Positions 1 to 11,254 are shown, numbered from the stretch's first letter. The stretch: 64,000 nt of DNA from Niebla homalea (GCA_019925105.1 JAHGAU010000031.1:124001-188000); one strand, 5' to 3'. Program-made: numbers and translations. The notes: generated by a model from the letters alone, not told the origin.

Positions 1-376
1 AGACCTTTTAGTCTTCTTGTGTGGTGACATGATGCTGGAGATGAGTAGGATGAATTCGAGAGGATCAAGAAAATTGGCGAGGACACAGAGCGTCAAGCAC
101 AGGGAGCAGTATTCGGGAGCGCAAGAGATTGAGAACCTAGATTTTTGGTCTGCTTGAACACGTTTTTGCTCTCCAATGGAGTACTATGGAGGAAATCTTT
201 TGTAGTTGTGTACGTTCTCTCATATTAGCCGCTGTGCGCTCTCCATGCCTTGACATTTCCCAACCAGTAATCAGCCTACGATTTTGCTTTTAAGGCTGCT
301 TATTAGTAGTTCACACCCTTCCCAAAGCTCCATTGGACAAATCAAGATCGTCGAGCTGACAGTCTCAATCGGCGTA

Positions 377-1096
377 TCATGCAGAGCCAAGCTCCGCCAA
401 CCTTTGCTTAGATCGAGCCACCTTGTACGTATACTGTGGCATCTCCTTCAAGACCTCGCTAGGACTCCCATCATACCCTTTCAACGTCTTGACCTCATCC
501 TGCGTCCACTCGTCCAATGGCGCAATAGCAACCAAGCACCTCTGGATCATCCGATCGCCAGGGAAGTACTGCGTAAACCTCGTCTCAATGTACTCTAATC
601 GATCCCACAGTCCGGAAAGGTATGCTGCCTGAGGATGTTTCTCATCTTCATTCAGATGAAAATCGATCTTGATTGATTGCAGCTGATGGGCGTTCTTATG
701 CAGCACGGAAAGCTGTGCACGAACCGACAACTGCTTACCCGCCTGGGGGAAGAAACGTTTGTGATTATGGAGTTCAATCCTGGTCATCCAGCTGATTAAA
801 GTATTGTTGGGGCTGCCGAAATGCCATCCACCGCATTCGAAGCTGAATTCGTGGTGGCGGTATAGTACTGGTTCGGCTTCGGCGCGGATGGCTTTGTGGG
901 TGAGGAGTAATGTATGTTTCGAGATCGCTATGGCTTCTTCGAACTTGGCTTTTTCAACCCCTTCCCTAGGCCGTAGAGAGCGAGAAGAAGCTACATTTGT
1001 TGCTATGGGTGCGAGTCGGAAGTACAAAAACACGTATTCGTATATTATGATCCTAATTTCAAGAGGCAAAGTGAAGAAATTCGGGCTTTTCGTCAT
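377..1096 (-). CDS. LPxEIR-family protein, subfamily A
   Basis: Predicted 239-residue protein of unknown function. The start is the ATG at 1096, placing the motif L-P-L-E-I-R-I-I-I-Y at residues 10-19, as close to the N-terminus as in relatives. The same frame stays open upstream to about 1309, with another ATG at 1258, but that stretch matches noncoding-looking sequence upstream of the gene at 53.5 kb, so I treat it as leader. Later landmarks shared with the genes at 2012 and 51456 are a [LY]YR.H.F.F strand, W-[ML]-T-[RK]-[IV]-E-L, FP, and a C-terminal I-A-P-L-x-x-W. The motif resembles F-box-like, 2EXR or DUF7730 N-termini in Pfam; that link is inference. Single exon, no signal peptide or membrane segment seen. 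Confidence 0.7.
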   Translation of the reverse strand: MTKSPNFFTLPLEIRIIIYEYVFLYFRLAPIATNVASSRSLRPREGVEKAKFEEAIAISKHTLLLTHKAIRAEAEPVLYRHHEFSFECGGWHFGSPNNTLISWMTRIELHNHKRFFPQAGKQLSVRAQLSVLHKNAHQLQSIKIDFHLNEDEKHPQAAYLSGLWDRLEYIETRFTQYFPGDRMIQRCLVAIAPLDEWTQDEVKTLKGYDGSPSEVLKEMPQYTYKVARSKQRLAELGSA

Positions 1097-1209
1097 TTTT
1101 GGCTCCTCAACAGTACCTGTCACACGCATGGATGTGATACACGTATGCATGTGATGGATCTGATGTGTATGATCTATGTAGGATACAGGAATCTGTCTGC
1201 ATGAAATAC

Positions 1210-1286
1210 CCAGGTAGTCTGCGATGTACCGCCACGTGATGAGATATACACGTGTCATAAGGGCGTCTTGGCACAGCTCGCATGAC
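1210..1286 (-). repeat. Upstream block shared with 53041 and 58519, copy 1
   Basis: On the minus strand this contains GTCATGC followed by CCAAGACGCCCTTATGACAC. The 36-base core at 1236-1271 matches 53056-53091 at 32 of 36 positions by eye, and weaker similarity continues toward the gene (GTACATC, then ATGCGTGTGACA near 1115-1126 and 53179-53190). It lies about 140 bp upstream of the 1096 start codon. Confidence 0.7.
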
Positions 1287-1309
1287 GGCTCAGGAACATA
1301 TTCCTGCAC

Positions 1310-2011
1310 CCAGGCTGACAGTACCCTTTTGAACTCGTGAGGCTGGAATTTGGAGGCGGCATGAGCTCATGATCGTTTCTTGTAGACGCCTGACAGCTTG
1401 AAAACGCTGCTAGTCTCCTCTGGATCGTCACCAGTAGAAGTGAAATTACTTACAAGATAGAGGAGTCGTTTGTGGAATGTGAACATTGTCAGTGTTATCT
1501 GTGAACCACCTCCAGTGGAACAATTGCGGCTTTACGTATGAATAGTATTTGTAAAAGGATCCATTCTGATGCTGCGGAGCCGATGTGGAAGTCGTTTTGC
1601 GTTTACGTTCCTGCTAGGTGATGTTTCATCGAGACTGTCTAGCCGAAGTGTTGATAGAGGGGTAATTTCGGTCAAGACCTTTATCATTCGGGCGCCGGCG
1701 CCTCAAACCTCAATACACATAGCGACTTCATAGTCATTTTAAAATATTATAACCGTGCTCCTCCAAAGCTATGCCGTTAAGCCTTTTTACCCAAAGAGGT
1801 GAAGACCAAAATGTATTTAGATGGTCAACGAAGGTACAATCGCTTGGTGTCAACATCTATTGCATTGCGCCAATCATCAGATCAAATAGTAGAAACCACA
1901 AGCCAAACGGACCAGCTACTCAGCTATTAGAGCCCAGATCGAATTAATAACCTTTCAAGTAGAGTGACTTTTGGCCGGCTTCTTTCTGGTGTAGATAGCC
2001 TTGATAGCAAA
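1310..2011. other. Intergenic, no gene seen
   Basis: The stretch between the two minus-strand family genes has no open frame with coding character and no recognisable RNA or repeat. It holds the promoter of the 377-1096 gene and the 3' flank of the 2012-3133 gene. Confidence 0.5.
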
Positions 2012-3133
2012 TTATGCAGAGCCAAGCCGAGCTGTCCTATCATTGCTGTAGCGATCGAGCTTGTAGATTTGCTGTGGATAACCTGGAACTAAATACTTAG
2101 CTCCACCAGAGCGCCTGTAATCGTATCCGTCCAACAGCCTGGTCCCCGCTTTGGTCCAATCCTTCAGTGGGGCAATGGGCTCCACACACATTGAAAAAAA
2201 ATCTGTAAGGCTATGGAGCCTCCGCGATGTCGTAAACCTTATCTCGATATACATCAAACGAGCCCATAGACGGCGCAAATCTGGCAGCGCTGTCTCTTGC
2301 CAACTCAGGTGGTAGTCTACCTTGAGCGACTTGAGGCTGGAACAGAACTTGTTGAGAGCCAAAAGCTGGTATTGGACTGAGACTGCTTTATCTCGGTATG
2401 GAAAGTAATGTTTGTCGTTTGTGAGCTCAATCTTGGTCATCCAGTTGAGTGGTTCTTTTTGCCACCTCTTGCGGTCAAATCCCAGGGATATAACGTCGCG
2501 ATTGCCGCACTGGAATTTAAATGTGTGGAGCCGATAGAATAAACGCCGTCCTTCGGCATAGATCGCTTTATTGACGAGGAGTAGTGGTACTTTGGACCCC
2601 GCTGTCGCTCGCTTGGAGTGTCGTATACTAGCTATCGGCCAGTACGACCTCAGAGAATAGAGTACCAGGAATGGACATGGGACGAAAGTAGAGGCCTTGT
2701 ATTCGATTGGGAAGTCACTGCCTAGTTCGAAAGGCTTGTATACTTCAGTCGCAAAGAAGAATTCGTAGACTATGGATCGAATTTCCGGTGGTAACGTCAT
2801 GAATTGAAGTTTTTGCGCATCTGTCGGCTTCTCATATTCAGATAGGTATTTGATCCTTGGAAAAACGATTAGCTGCGGGCTCGAGTTCGGTGTTGCTGGA
2901 GTGCTGGAGTTCTTCATGGCTTCGATAACCTCTTTCAAAGTGTCATGTATGGCCCGCAAGATACTTGAGAGCCAATCGAAAGATCGCGACGTCCATCGGT
3001 GTATACATCGAGAGACAGCAAAAAATGTCAACAAATCCCATAAAATATAGTGCGATATGATGAATAATACTAGGTCAAAAGGACATTCGCGTACCAGATG
3101 CCCGAAGAATGAGACCCAGAACATTAAGTCCAT
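2012..3133 (-). CDS. LPxEIR-family protein with N-terminal hydrophobic segment, subfamily A
   Basis: Single-exon 373-residue protein beginning at a genuine ATG (3133). Residues 1-42 form a hydrophobic stretch rich in F, L and I that could be a membrane anchor or uncleaved signal; no other member here has one. The L-P-P-E-I-R-S-I-V-Y motif falls at 114-123. The rest matches subfamily A: FYR.H.FKF, W-M-T-K-I-E-L, a Y-F-P box, an LWARL.YIEIRF helix and I-A-P-L-K-D-W, then an ...RLGSA tail nearly identical to the ...AELGSA tail of the 377 gene. Function unknown. The N-terminal extension could be a domain acquired by fusion or a mis-called first exon. Confidence 0.75.
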   Translation of the reverse strand: MDLMFWVSFFGHLVRECPFDLVLFIISHYILWDLLTFFAVSRCIHRWTSRSFDWLSSILRAIHDTLKEVIEAMKNSSTPATPNSSPQLIVFPRIKYLSEYEKPTDAQKLQFMTLPPEIRSIVYEFFFATEVYKPFELGSDFPIEYKASTFVPCPFLVLYSLRSYWPIASIRHSKRATAGSKVPLLLVNKAIYAEGRRLFYRLHTFKFQCGNRDVISLGFDRKRWQKEPLNWMTKIELTNDKHYFPYRDKAVSVQYQLLALNKFCSSLKSLKVDYHLSWQETALPDLRRLWARLMYIEIRFTTSRRLHSLTDFFSMCVEPIAPLKDWTKAGTRLLDGYDYRRSGGAKYLVPGYPQQIYKLDRYSNDRTARLGSA

Positions 3134-3442
3134 AGTAGCAACTTGACCCTCTGTTGTCTTGATACAGGAAATTTCTCGACGTCGAATGGATGCAAAAACA
3201 TCGGAATTGAAGGAGCCTGCAGTACATCCGCCCTTATTTAAGACCTGAACACGAGCACCCTGGCACTTTCACCGGTCGAGGTGTTGAACAAATGGATGTG
3301 TCGGGTCGCGTAACAAAGGCAATCAGCATTTCTGGTCTTTGTTGATGACACTGGGGGAACTTCGGCTTGGCTCAGAGCCTCCTCTCCCATTGTCACCGCA
3401 GAGATTCAGAATCTTAAATCTATCACAGCCGGCAGCCATCTT

Positions 3443-4594
3443 ATGACCGCTCCTTGCAAAGCCATGAATTCCAAGCGTAAGATGGATACAACGGATCGCC
3501 CAACCAAAGCAGATGCACCAGTAGCAACAGCGCCGTCGAAGTTGCTTGGAATACCTCCCGAAGTCCGCCTCCTTATATACGACGCCTACTTCTCCACACC
3601 TTCATACGGCAGGAACTTCCGCAAGACCCGTCATTTCGACGATCACAAAGTAAACGGCAGCGATGCAAGCCTAGTAGGTGCCCTTATGGACCGCTTCGAA
3701 TCTGCAAAAGATGGCGGTGACTCCGAGCGAGCCAGGTCAAACCTCAACCTGCTTTCTGTATGCAAGCTCCTTTACTCGGAGGCAATACCGCGGTTCTACT
3801 ACCATCATCTGTTCCAGTTCCCCACGTACTTGGTGTCCCGTCCTCCACAGGCCGCAATCAGACCACTGGTGATCCCACGAGCAATAACACGGCATTTCGA
3901 CCTCATCCACAACCTTGAGTTGGTACATCACCACCTGGGCGACGCCACCGGAGATCGACGAAATACCGACCTCGCAGTCTCGGCCTTCCTCAAGACCATC
4001 TCAGAATCGTGTCACAAACTCCGCCATCTCTCCATCCTGGTGATCTGCAACCTCCAGGATGAATTATTTTTCTTCGGGGACCTAAACCGTAGACGCGACT
4101 ACCCATACTTGGATTTCGAACGAAAGACTCCAGGAGTTCTGGCAAAATTGATGCCACGACTGCGTAGATTTGATATCTGTCTGGTGGACAGCATAGCATA
4201 CGCTGTTCCTGGACACCCAAAACTACCACCCCAGGCACTTGGCCCGACCTGGTCTTGGATGTGGCATCAAAACGAGGCGGATGACGAGGAGGGAAAGGAA
4301 GGAAAGCATGAAAAGGAAGGAAACGAGCCAAACGAGCCAAATGAGCCAAATGAGCCAAATGAGCCAAAGCAGGGTGAAGAGAACACTGGGATGGACTGGG
4401 GCGACTGTTTCTTTACCAAACCCTCTGGGTCGACGTCGCTGATTCCTCCAATGAATGTGGTACTCGAGGAGCCGCTATACCAAATTGCCAGCATGGAGCC
4501 TTTGGCTGGTTGGTTTGACCCAGACATGGATCAGGATGATTCTAGAGAGAACCTGCTTGAGAGTCAAAAGGGGAGTTTCCTAAACAGTGCGTAG
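3443..4594 (+). CDS. LPxEIR-family protein with acidic repeat insert, subfamily B
   Basis: Single-exon 383-residue protein starting at the ATG at 3443. I-P-P-E-V-R-L-L-I-Y lies at residues 37-46, followed by an FST motif, FYYHH, a conserved HFDLI...HHHLGD segment and L.KLMPRLRRF. Its closest relatives here are 50034-51071 and the pseudogene at 48002. It differs from them by an acidic, low-complexity insert (about residues 278-312) containing five consecutive N-E-P triplets encoded by a 9-bp tandem repeat at 4322-4366. The C-terminal MEPLAGWFDP box is also in the 50034 protein (MEPFAHFFHP). It faces away from the 2012-3133 gene across a 309-bp intergenic gap. Molecular role unknown. Confidence 0.75.
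   Translation: MTAPCKAMNSKRKMDTTDRPTKADAPVATAPSKLLGIPPEVRLLIYDAYFSTPSYGRNFRKTRHFDDHKVNGSDASLVGALMDRFESAKDGGDSERARSNLNLLSVCKLLYSEAIPRFYYHHLFQFPTYLVSRPPQAAIRPLVIPRAITRHFDLIHNLELVHHHLGDATGDRRNTDLAVSAFLKTISESCHKLRHLSILVICNLQDELFFFGDLNRRRDYPYLDFERKTPGVLAKLMPRLRRFDICLVDSIAYAVPGHPKLPPQALGPTWSWMWHQNEADDEEGKEGKHEKEGNEPNEPNEPNEPNEPKQGEENTGMDWGDCFFTKPSGSTSLIPPMNVVLEEPLYQIASMEPLAGWFDPDMDQDDSRENLLESQKGSFLNSA
4322..4366 (+). repeat. In-frame 9-bp tandem repeat (Asn-Glu-Pro)
   Basis: Five copies of an AACGAGCCA/AATGAGCCA unit in frame with the gene at 3443, adding N-E-P triplets to an acidic loop. The copies differ only at one third-codon position (C/T), indicating recent expansion. Confidence 0.85.
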
Positions 4595-4957
4595 TCATCA
4601 AGGTATAGTAGCAAGCAAACACAAATAAGAAATGGAGTCCTTCGGCTTCTCGCCATCTCATGCAATGGCTGTCATATATCAATGTGGATGAGATACCCGG
4701 TGGGATTCTTTATAAGCTTGCCAGCATAGAGCAGTTTGCCCCGCGCCTCTAACCGATGAATGTAGACAAAGCCCAACGGACAACATAAAGTCATGTGAAC
4801 AGTGATTGTGTAGGTAGATTATTCGTGTCGCTGAGCAAATTATTGGAAATAAATGGGTCTCCTCCGTTGTTCGATGTTCCTTTAAAGGTGTCAGAGACCA
4901 CCTGATGGTCCTGCTGCTCACTCGTCGCCTTCCGAAGTCTGGCCTTCAACTTCAGGC

Positions 4958-5750
4958 TCATACCATTCCATGAATGAATATAAGCTGATATAGTAATTTA
5001 TTTCTTCCCCGTAACAAAGATTGAACATCTTTTGATGGAGGTGTGGGCGGAGTCCTTAGAAAGACATTACTTTGTCGCCCTAAGTGGGTAGTTAGATCTC
5101 TAGATCTATCCCATACCCACTCTAGTGCCAGTCCTGATCGCTCCGCATCCACAAGCAAGATCCCTAATCTGCGTAAGCGCTCCCAAAGCTCCGAAAGTAA
5201 TTTCAGCGTTCTTCTGACTTGGTAAAAATGCGACGATTGTAGAATTGCGCTGTCGGGTCGGAGCAAACTGACCTCTTCACCTCTAGGCCACGATTGAACT
5301 GTAATCTTCAGATCCCGCAATGAGGCACCATGACTCGATCAGAGTGACTAAGTGGGCGGTGAACTTGCGGTCTGGCTGCACCTGGTCAATGCCTGCTTAA
5401 GACCTCCGAAAAAGAACGCCCCGCCATCTGATTTTCAGTTTCGGTTGCATGTAATGAACGTCCAGCTTGACTATATATGGGACATGAGGGGCCCAAGTGG
5501 ATGGGGAGAGATTAAACATTTGATGTTCTCATGGATGTAAGTGTGGATTGTACTTTGGTCTTACTTGTGATCGATGATAGTTGTAGAAATATCTCAACGC
5601 CTCTGCACGAACCACATTGTTGGTTGAAAGGAGATTGAGCCTCCATTGTGAAACAGCGCGTACGATTTGACCATTTTCGTCCTCGTAGGTCTCGGTGGAG
5701 AAACATAGTACATAGATCATGTCCCTGACGTTAAAGGGCATGATGAGAAA
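4958..5750 (-). pseudogene. Decayed LPxEIR-family gene, subfamily B/C-like
   Basis: Reading the minus strand, 5741-5529 encodes a degraded family N-terminus (M-P-F-N-V-R-D-M-I-Y in place of L-P-x-E-I-R-x-x-I-Y, then FSTETY and a conserved E-A-L-R-Y-F-Y-N-Y-H). The middle, about 5320-5530, is broken by frame changes and stops. The C-terminal part resumes at 5320-4958 with S-L-R-D-L-K-I, LWERLRRL and an FLRTPP box like the FLRNPA box of the 48.9-kb pseudogene. Order and spacing match intact relatives, so this is one broken gene rather than two small ones. Confidence 0.65.
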
Positions 5751-6190
5751 ATTGATCTATGCTGGTGTCTCACACTCGCGTTGGTGCGAGTCATTCCGGA
5801 CTTTGGACAAGATAGTATGAACGCAAGACTCGACTTTAATCCGTGTCTTTAAGGCCATTCTCGTAGGTTTGAAGTAACAGAATGAAGCAGTAATGAAAAG
5901 GTAGTGAAGATCCTCAGATCTGCGAGGTAGTTGAAGCATTGAAACACTGAAAGCAGGCGTCGCGAATAAATGTGGAGCAATATTCACGCTAACCGGACTC
6001 GGAGGTCGATGCTTGTGACACCTGTCGGTGTTATTTAATCCTTCATGCGTCAACAGTTTAACACAGTTGTAATGTCGAAACTTTGATGTTTAGGCGTTGT
6101 CTCATAACAATTGAAACTGTAGCCTGCTATCTTAAGGATCCAGCACCTCTTCACCTTTCGAACACTTTGTCCTAAGCTTGCGTATTCACA

Positions 6191-6988
6191 ATGGCGACTT
6201 TGGACGACCTCACAGTAGCTTTAAACAACGCCAATATCAAGCCTCCTCAATCGCTCTTGACTCTTCCCTCAGAGATCCGTCAGCATATCTACGAGGATGT
6301 ATTCGCACCAGATCTTACAATGGCGCAGTACTGGTATCAACTCGAATCAACCTTTGCACAAGGACAAAGGCTTGGATTGCGGCTGGCTCTGCTTGCAGTG
6401 TGTAAGCAGATACATGCTGAAGCAATCGATGTGCTCTATAAATCGAGCGTCTTTCATTTCCAGACGTTTGTCTCAGATATCAGGATACCCGGCCATCTAA
6501 GCATACATACGCTCAAGCATACCTACATTACTGAGCCTGGTCAAAGCATGGCAATCACAGTCGAGAATCCTAATCGCCTCAAGAGGACATTCGTGCCAAT
6601 AGAAGTCGACTATGCACCTCTGTTTTGCTATCGTCCGCCTTTTCACATTCACAAGATCCGAAACATCCACCTGCTTCATATCATGGAGGAAACCACTTTT
6701 GACTATGGTGACACCGTTTCAAAGGAATTAGGTGTTGATGTACTTTCAGTATGCGACATAGCCATTGCACTATATCTGACAATCTTTCGGGATACCTGTC
6801 CTCACCTCCAGAATCTGACGATCGAGTATGCGTCCGACAAAGCTCTACGAAACTGCCATAGAAACAGAAGTCCGAAAACGGTGCCATACCTAAGGGAAAC
6901 GAGGACTCTTCATCAGAATGCCAGCTCCTTGCTCGAAAAGCTATTGCCCCAGTTGCGGCAAGTGAGAGTCGTCATTATCAGGGACTGA
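6191..6988 (+). CDS. LPxEIR-family protein, divergent and probably C-terminally short
   Basis: Single-exon 265-residue protein starting in CACAATGG at 6191. L-P-S-E-I-R-Q-H-I-Y is at residues 25-34, followed by an A-V-C-K-Q-I-H-A-E-A-I helix that matches the conserved ...L.A..[AR]LI..EA. segment of the family. The protein stops directly after a LLPQLRQVRVVI strand, the place where subfamily B proteins continue for about 100-120 more residues, so it is either a short lineage or truncated by a nonsense mutation. It is the most divergent member of the left cluster and I did not place it in subfamily A, B or C. Function unknown. Confidence 0.65.
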   Translation: MATLDDLTVALNNANIKPPQSLLTLPSEIRQHIYEDVFAPDLTMAQYWYQLESTFAQGQRLGLRLALLAVCKQIHAEAIDVLYKSSVFHFQTFVSDIRIPGHLSIHTLKHTYITEPGQSMAITVENPNRLKRTFVPIEVDYAPLFCYRPPFHIHKIRNIHLLHIMEETTFDYGDTVSKELGVDVLSVCDIAIALYLTIFRDTCPHLQNLTIEYASDKALRNCHRNRSPKTVPYLRETRTLHQNASSLLEKLLPQLRQVRVVIIRD

Positions 6989-7739
6989 AGATGCCTCAGC
7001 AGTTCCCGTCTCTCAGACATTTTGATAAATCGAGGTTCCGTTAATAAGTATGTGCATGTTGAAGAGGGCTTAGATATGGGCATAATGACAACAACGGCCC
7101 CGAGGCTCTTTGGAGAAATAAGTTGTCGCCAAGTCAAGATGAGACAGCAACTCAAACCTTGGGCTCTTACGTTGAGCTGAGATTGGACTGCGCCTTGTCT
7201 TGCCTGTCTGTACCGGAGGAGCGTGATATGAGGCAGAGCAACAGACGGAGGACTAAGCATACCTGTACTTACCTTCTGAGCATGCCTGTACCTACATTTT
7301 TCTTTAGCAAATTGGTGCATTCGTATCACGCACTGGCTTAGCAAGGTGATAAGTGAACGTCAATGCTTCATCAAGTAGCTTCGCTTCTCTCCGTAGCATT
7401 ATTACGTCTTCGGAATGACATATCCTTGAGCACAGCCAATCAGACGTTAGCCCAATCTTATCCTAGAGATCGCTTCCGTTTCCTAGATCCACAATCCTTA
7501 TTGTGTCCTCAACTTTATGGCCATCCTAGACGATAACATCTTGATAAAATCAGCTTCCTGCCATCAACAAAAAGGGTCGTGGGAAGCAGTCATAAATTCT
7601 TCAATTTCATCGCTGGAAAAAAATTGAGATGGCAGGAATACGCGAAATTGGACTTCGCCAAGACTTGCGCTAACGAGGTGCCAAGAAAAAGAGAAATAAA
7701 CAACAGCGACTGGCTAGTAGGTAGAGTCCCATCTTATAA
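6989..7739. other. Intergenic, no gene seen
   Basis: No frame with coding character on either strand, no RNA gene or repeat recognised. Confidence 0.5.
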
Positions 7740-8060
7740 GTCATACTTCATTAGCTAAGGGATATATTTTCGATTCAGTAGGTTGTATTAAATTCCCCTA
7801 TATTAATATAAGAGGCGGATTAAGGATTGAATCTCCCAATTAATACCATAATAATTCAATAAGACAAAGATTAAATACGTAGCACTTCACTTTCCGTGTG
7901 AACTGTTATCGTTTTATATTAAATCGAAGATTTAAAAACGAAAAATATTATTTTAGTACTTTAAAAAAGCTATTGATCCTTTTCTTTATATTAAATATAT
8001 AAGTTCGTAATACTTAAAAGCGAATAAGGTATATCTGTTAATAAATATAGCTGACTAAGC
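7740..8060. other. AT-rich island
   Basis: Strong local drop in G+C: line 7921-7980 has 12 G/C in 60 bases. TA-rich, without coding frames. It separates the left family cluster from the conserved genes beginning at 8202. Compatible with an old RIP-mutated repeat, but no element ends are recognisable. Confidence 0.6.
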
Positions 8061-8201
8061 TCATTCTTAGTGTCATAAATACCCCGCTCTGACCACCTCA
8101 TTAAAAGAGTTAGCGCCTTTTATCCGGAACCCTGTTTTATCTTCTATTTTTCGACGATCTCACTCTTTCAGGCCTTCCATTACTTTTACTTGATCTGCGC
8201 A

Positions 8202-10728
8202 ATGGTCAACGGTGTCGCAAGTAAGTCCATGATTTTTCAAAGTGCATTCAGTGGTTGTAGAGCTAATAAGAGGATTTCCAGGCCCTTTGCTACAGGTTCA
8301 GATTAAAGAGCGCCCAATTGAAATCCCGCTACGGTTCCCGCCGCGCAGGCGGTCACCAGCCATCTTTGATTCGAACAAGAGAGATGTTCGGATTGATTCG
8401 CAGCGCCAACCAGCGAAGGTCAAACTCGTTGGGCGCGAAAAGCCTCGATCTCATCTGAAAAGTGTAGGTATTTCTATTGATCGACCACTCCAATCAAGCA
8501 TAGAATTCACCGCGTGATGCTGTTGTTGTCTTTTATTCACTCGTCATCTATAGGTAAATCTGCCACAATGCCAAGCATATACACCACGAAGCACGAAGCC
8601 AATATTGCTCAAGTCGCCCGCCGCACGCCAGAAGTTATCTACCGCAGACCCAAGATGGCGGCGGGTGGTACTACGTCGTTCCATGACCGAAAACGGTGGC
8701 ACCTCTTTCACTCTCGGCACCAAATTCGGGGGGACTGTAACGCGCGACGCGGACGAGGTTCCCTTTTCGCAGATACTTCATTATGTGACTCCCAGCGAAC
8801 TCAGTAGATTTGAGAATGCCGACTATGAGGAAGAAGACGAAGCTGAACGGATCCACATGGAAAACATGAAACCTCGAGGCCGTCCGCGAAAAGATGGTGT
8901 AGCCAATGGCACAGTCCCTAAGACGCCAAAGCCCAAGCCAAATCCAACGGGACTGGTCTCAGGCGGTTACTCTGCTTTCCGAGGTGAAGGGCAACCAAAG
9001 AGACGCGGTAGGCCTGTAGGATGGAGGAAAAATGGTATACCCGCTATGCCGGGCGGACCAGTGCCTTCATTCAATGGACCCCAACCGACAGGTGAAATTG
9101 ATACAGAGCCGGAAGTCTCGACGAGGGAGCAGACAGTGGATCTCACAGAAAAACGACTTGACCTTCAAGCAAAGACTGGTGTTTACTCTATGGTGTCTGC
9201 CAGTGGGCTTGGGCCTCCGATACCGGACAGTGAAACGGAGATGGACACGAGAGAACCTACGCCTTCGCTCATAGATGAGATACCAGACGAGCCGACGTCC
9301 AAGCGAAGGCGGGTCGACTGTGACATTTCAAGTCGGTCGCAATCTTTTGAGACAGCGCCGCCATCCCCGAAGCCGCCAAGTCAATCTATTAGTGACGAAG
9401 ACGAGCCCCTCGATCTACTTGACCATTTCACCTCAACCTCTCAGCAAAGAACACCAAGTCCCCCCAACGACAATACAAGCGAGCACTCGAAGCCGCTTGA
9501 CGAATTCGCTTCGTGGACCCAGACTCACGGCCCAAGTCGCTCCACCAGTGACGAAGACGAACGACTCAACCTGCTCGACCAATTCACCGCAAAGCCTCAC
9601 AAAAGTCCCCCAAGAAGCCACACAACAAGTTCTCGGGATTCCATGCTCTCCATAGTGCATTACAGCTCTCCGACTAAGCACCCAGGCGGCCCACTAAAAC
9701 CCCTCTCGCCCATCCAGACACTCAACACACCACCACAGCGCCCTCTCAAACGCACCAGCATGACCCCGCACTATCCCGGCAGCGGTGGTATCATCCCGAC
9801 CCTGAACGGCGAAGCACGCAGTCATCTCCTTGCAACCTCCCCCAGCAAAACGCGCAAAGTCCTACCATTATCATCAACGGCCACCACCCCTGTCCTACAG
9901 ACCATACCCCCAAAGCAGCAGCAGCGCCAACGACCACAACCCCAGCCTGCCAAGACCAGAATCGACTTCGCCGCCGCACTACCGAGGTCCAAGCGGACCC
10001 CCCGCCCTTCCTCCACCGACGGTTCCACCAGCTGCAGCCTCACAACCAACCAAGCCAACACCGCCCGCGCGCTCGACTCGTACTTCAGCCCGCACGGCGG
10101 CGGCGGCGGCAGCAGCAGCACCAAGAACATTGATCCGCGGCTCCATCCGCGGAAAGAGTACCGGGTCAGCGATTCCGACTCTTCCGACTCCGACTCCGAC
10201 CTATTCTCCTATAACAACAACAATAACAACAACAAGGACGAAAACGGGGATACGGACGAGGACGACGATGATAGCGCGGGCAGTTTCGTGGGGGTCGTGG
10301 AGGCGGCGGCGGAGGCGGCGGAGGAGGAGGAGGAGGAGGGGGGGATTGTGCGAAGACCGGCACCACCACCGCCGCGGCCGGTGGAGAAGAGGAGGGCCAC
10401 TGCTGTGGCGGTGGTGGTGAGCGAGAGCCCTACGAGCGGGGTGTCGGCATCAAGTGGTGGTGGTGGTGGTGGTGGCGATTCGGGGAGACGGAAGGGTTGT
10501 GGGGGCATAACGAACGGTGCGGCAGCACATGGAGGTAGTGATGGTAGTATACGACCTTCACTCGGCAACAAATCTGCCGCACAACCGACGAGGATTGACA
10601 CCGTCAACGGACGCGACGCCTTGCGTCATACCAATGCTTCCCTAATCGCGAACGGGCAGCGAAGTGAGAGCGAGAGGGACAGCGACGACGACGATGACGA
10701 TGAGGAGGGCGGCAGTATCGAGCTCTGA
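8202..10728 (+). CDS. AT-hook, low-complexity nuclear protein
   Basis: Exons 8202-8220, 8282-8463 and 8554-10728 give a 791-residue protein; both introns are GT-AG (61 and 90 bp) and the second removes an in-frame TGA. The N-terminal about 180 residues are ordered and basic. Two AT-hook-like cores follow: GRPRK at about 176-180 and RGRP at about 218-221, which predict minor-groove binding to AT-rich DNA and a chromatin role. A bipartite basic patch (KRRR) near 290 could be a nuclear signal. The rest is disordered and repetitive: Ser/Pro-rich, two similar SDEDE.L.LLD.F segments, a run of eight Asn, Glu/Asp runs and poly-Gly, ending in an acidic tail. I do not recognise a named orthologue. Codon-level repeats (GAG, GGT, AAC) make length variation between strains likely. 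Confidence 0.8.
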
Positions 10729-11254
10729 ATCCATCCGTGGTCATGGAAGTCAGGGATCGTCCAGAGATTTTTAAAAGTTGGTGAAGAGGATCCTGTGCGA
10801 GGCCGACGAAGGGGTGTTTTTGGGAACAGCGTTTGGGGGGGGGGAGCGTCCACGTGAAAAACCGGTGGAAGGATGGGGAGGAGGTGAAGGGGGAGCATGT
10901 TTCCACGATTCATGGGATAAAAGCATTTTTTGGGTATGCTTGAGCTTCCTCCTCTCGGATTACAAAAGGACATTTGGGCAGTAGCATCGCATACAGGAAT
11001 CGATCTCGATGAGGCTTAAGGGTTCATCCATTGTTCGATCATCTCGAATCGGACCTGCCATTTTCCTTCTTGGGTGGTATATCCACACTTGAGACATGGT
11101 ATCGACCTAGTCCTCCCCGTCTCCAAATTCCCTATTCTGGTTTACTACTCGATCATCATGAATATATATCGTAAATCACCTCTTTCATGAAAGCCAACGC
11201 CTTTCAAATCCATGGCATCAGACTCCAATTTCAGCAGACGCCGCAGCTCGAACG
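10729..11254. other. Convergent intergenic region
   Basis: Shared 3' flanks of the AT-hook gene (+) and UBA4 (-). No gene or repeat recognised. Confidence 0.5.

Noticed and set aside
9791..10607. Antisense and alternate-frame open stretches in the AT-hook gene
   Set aside because: By-products of triplet repeats in its low-complexity region.
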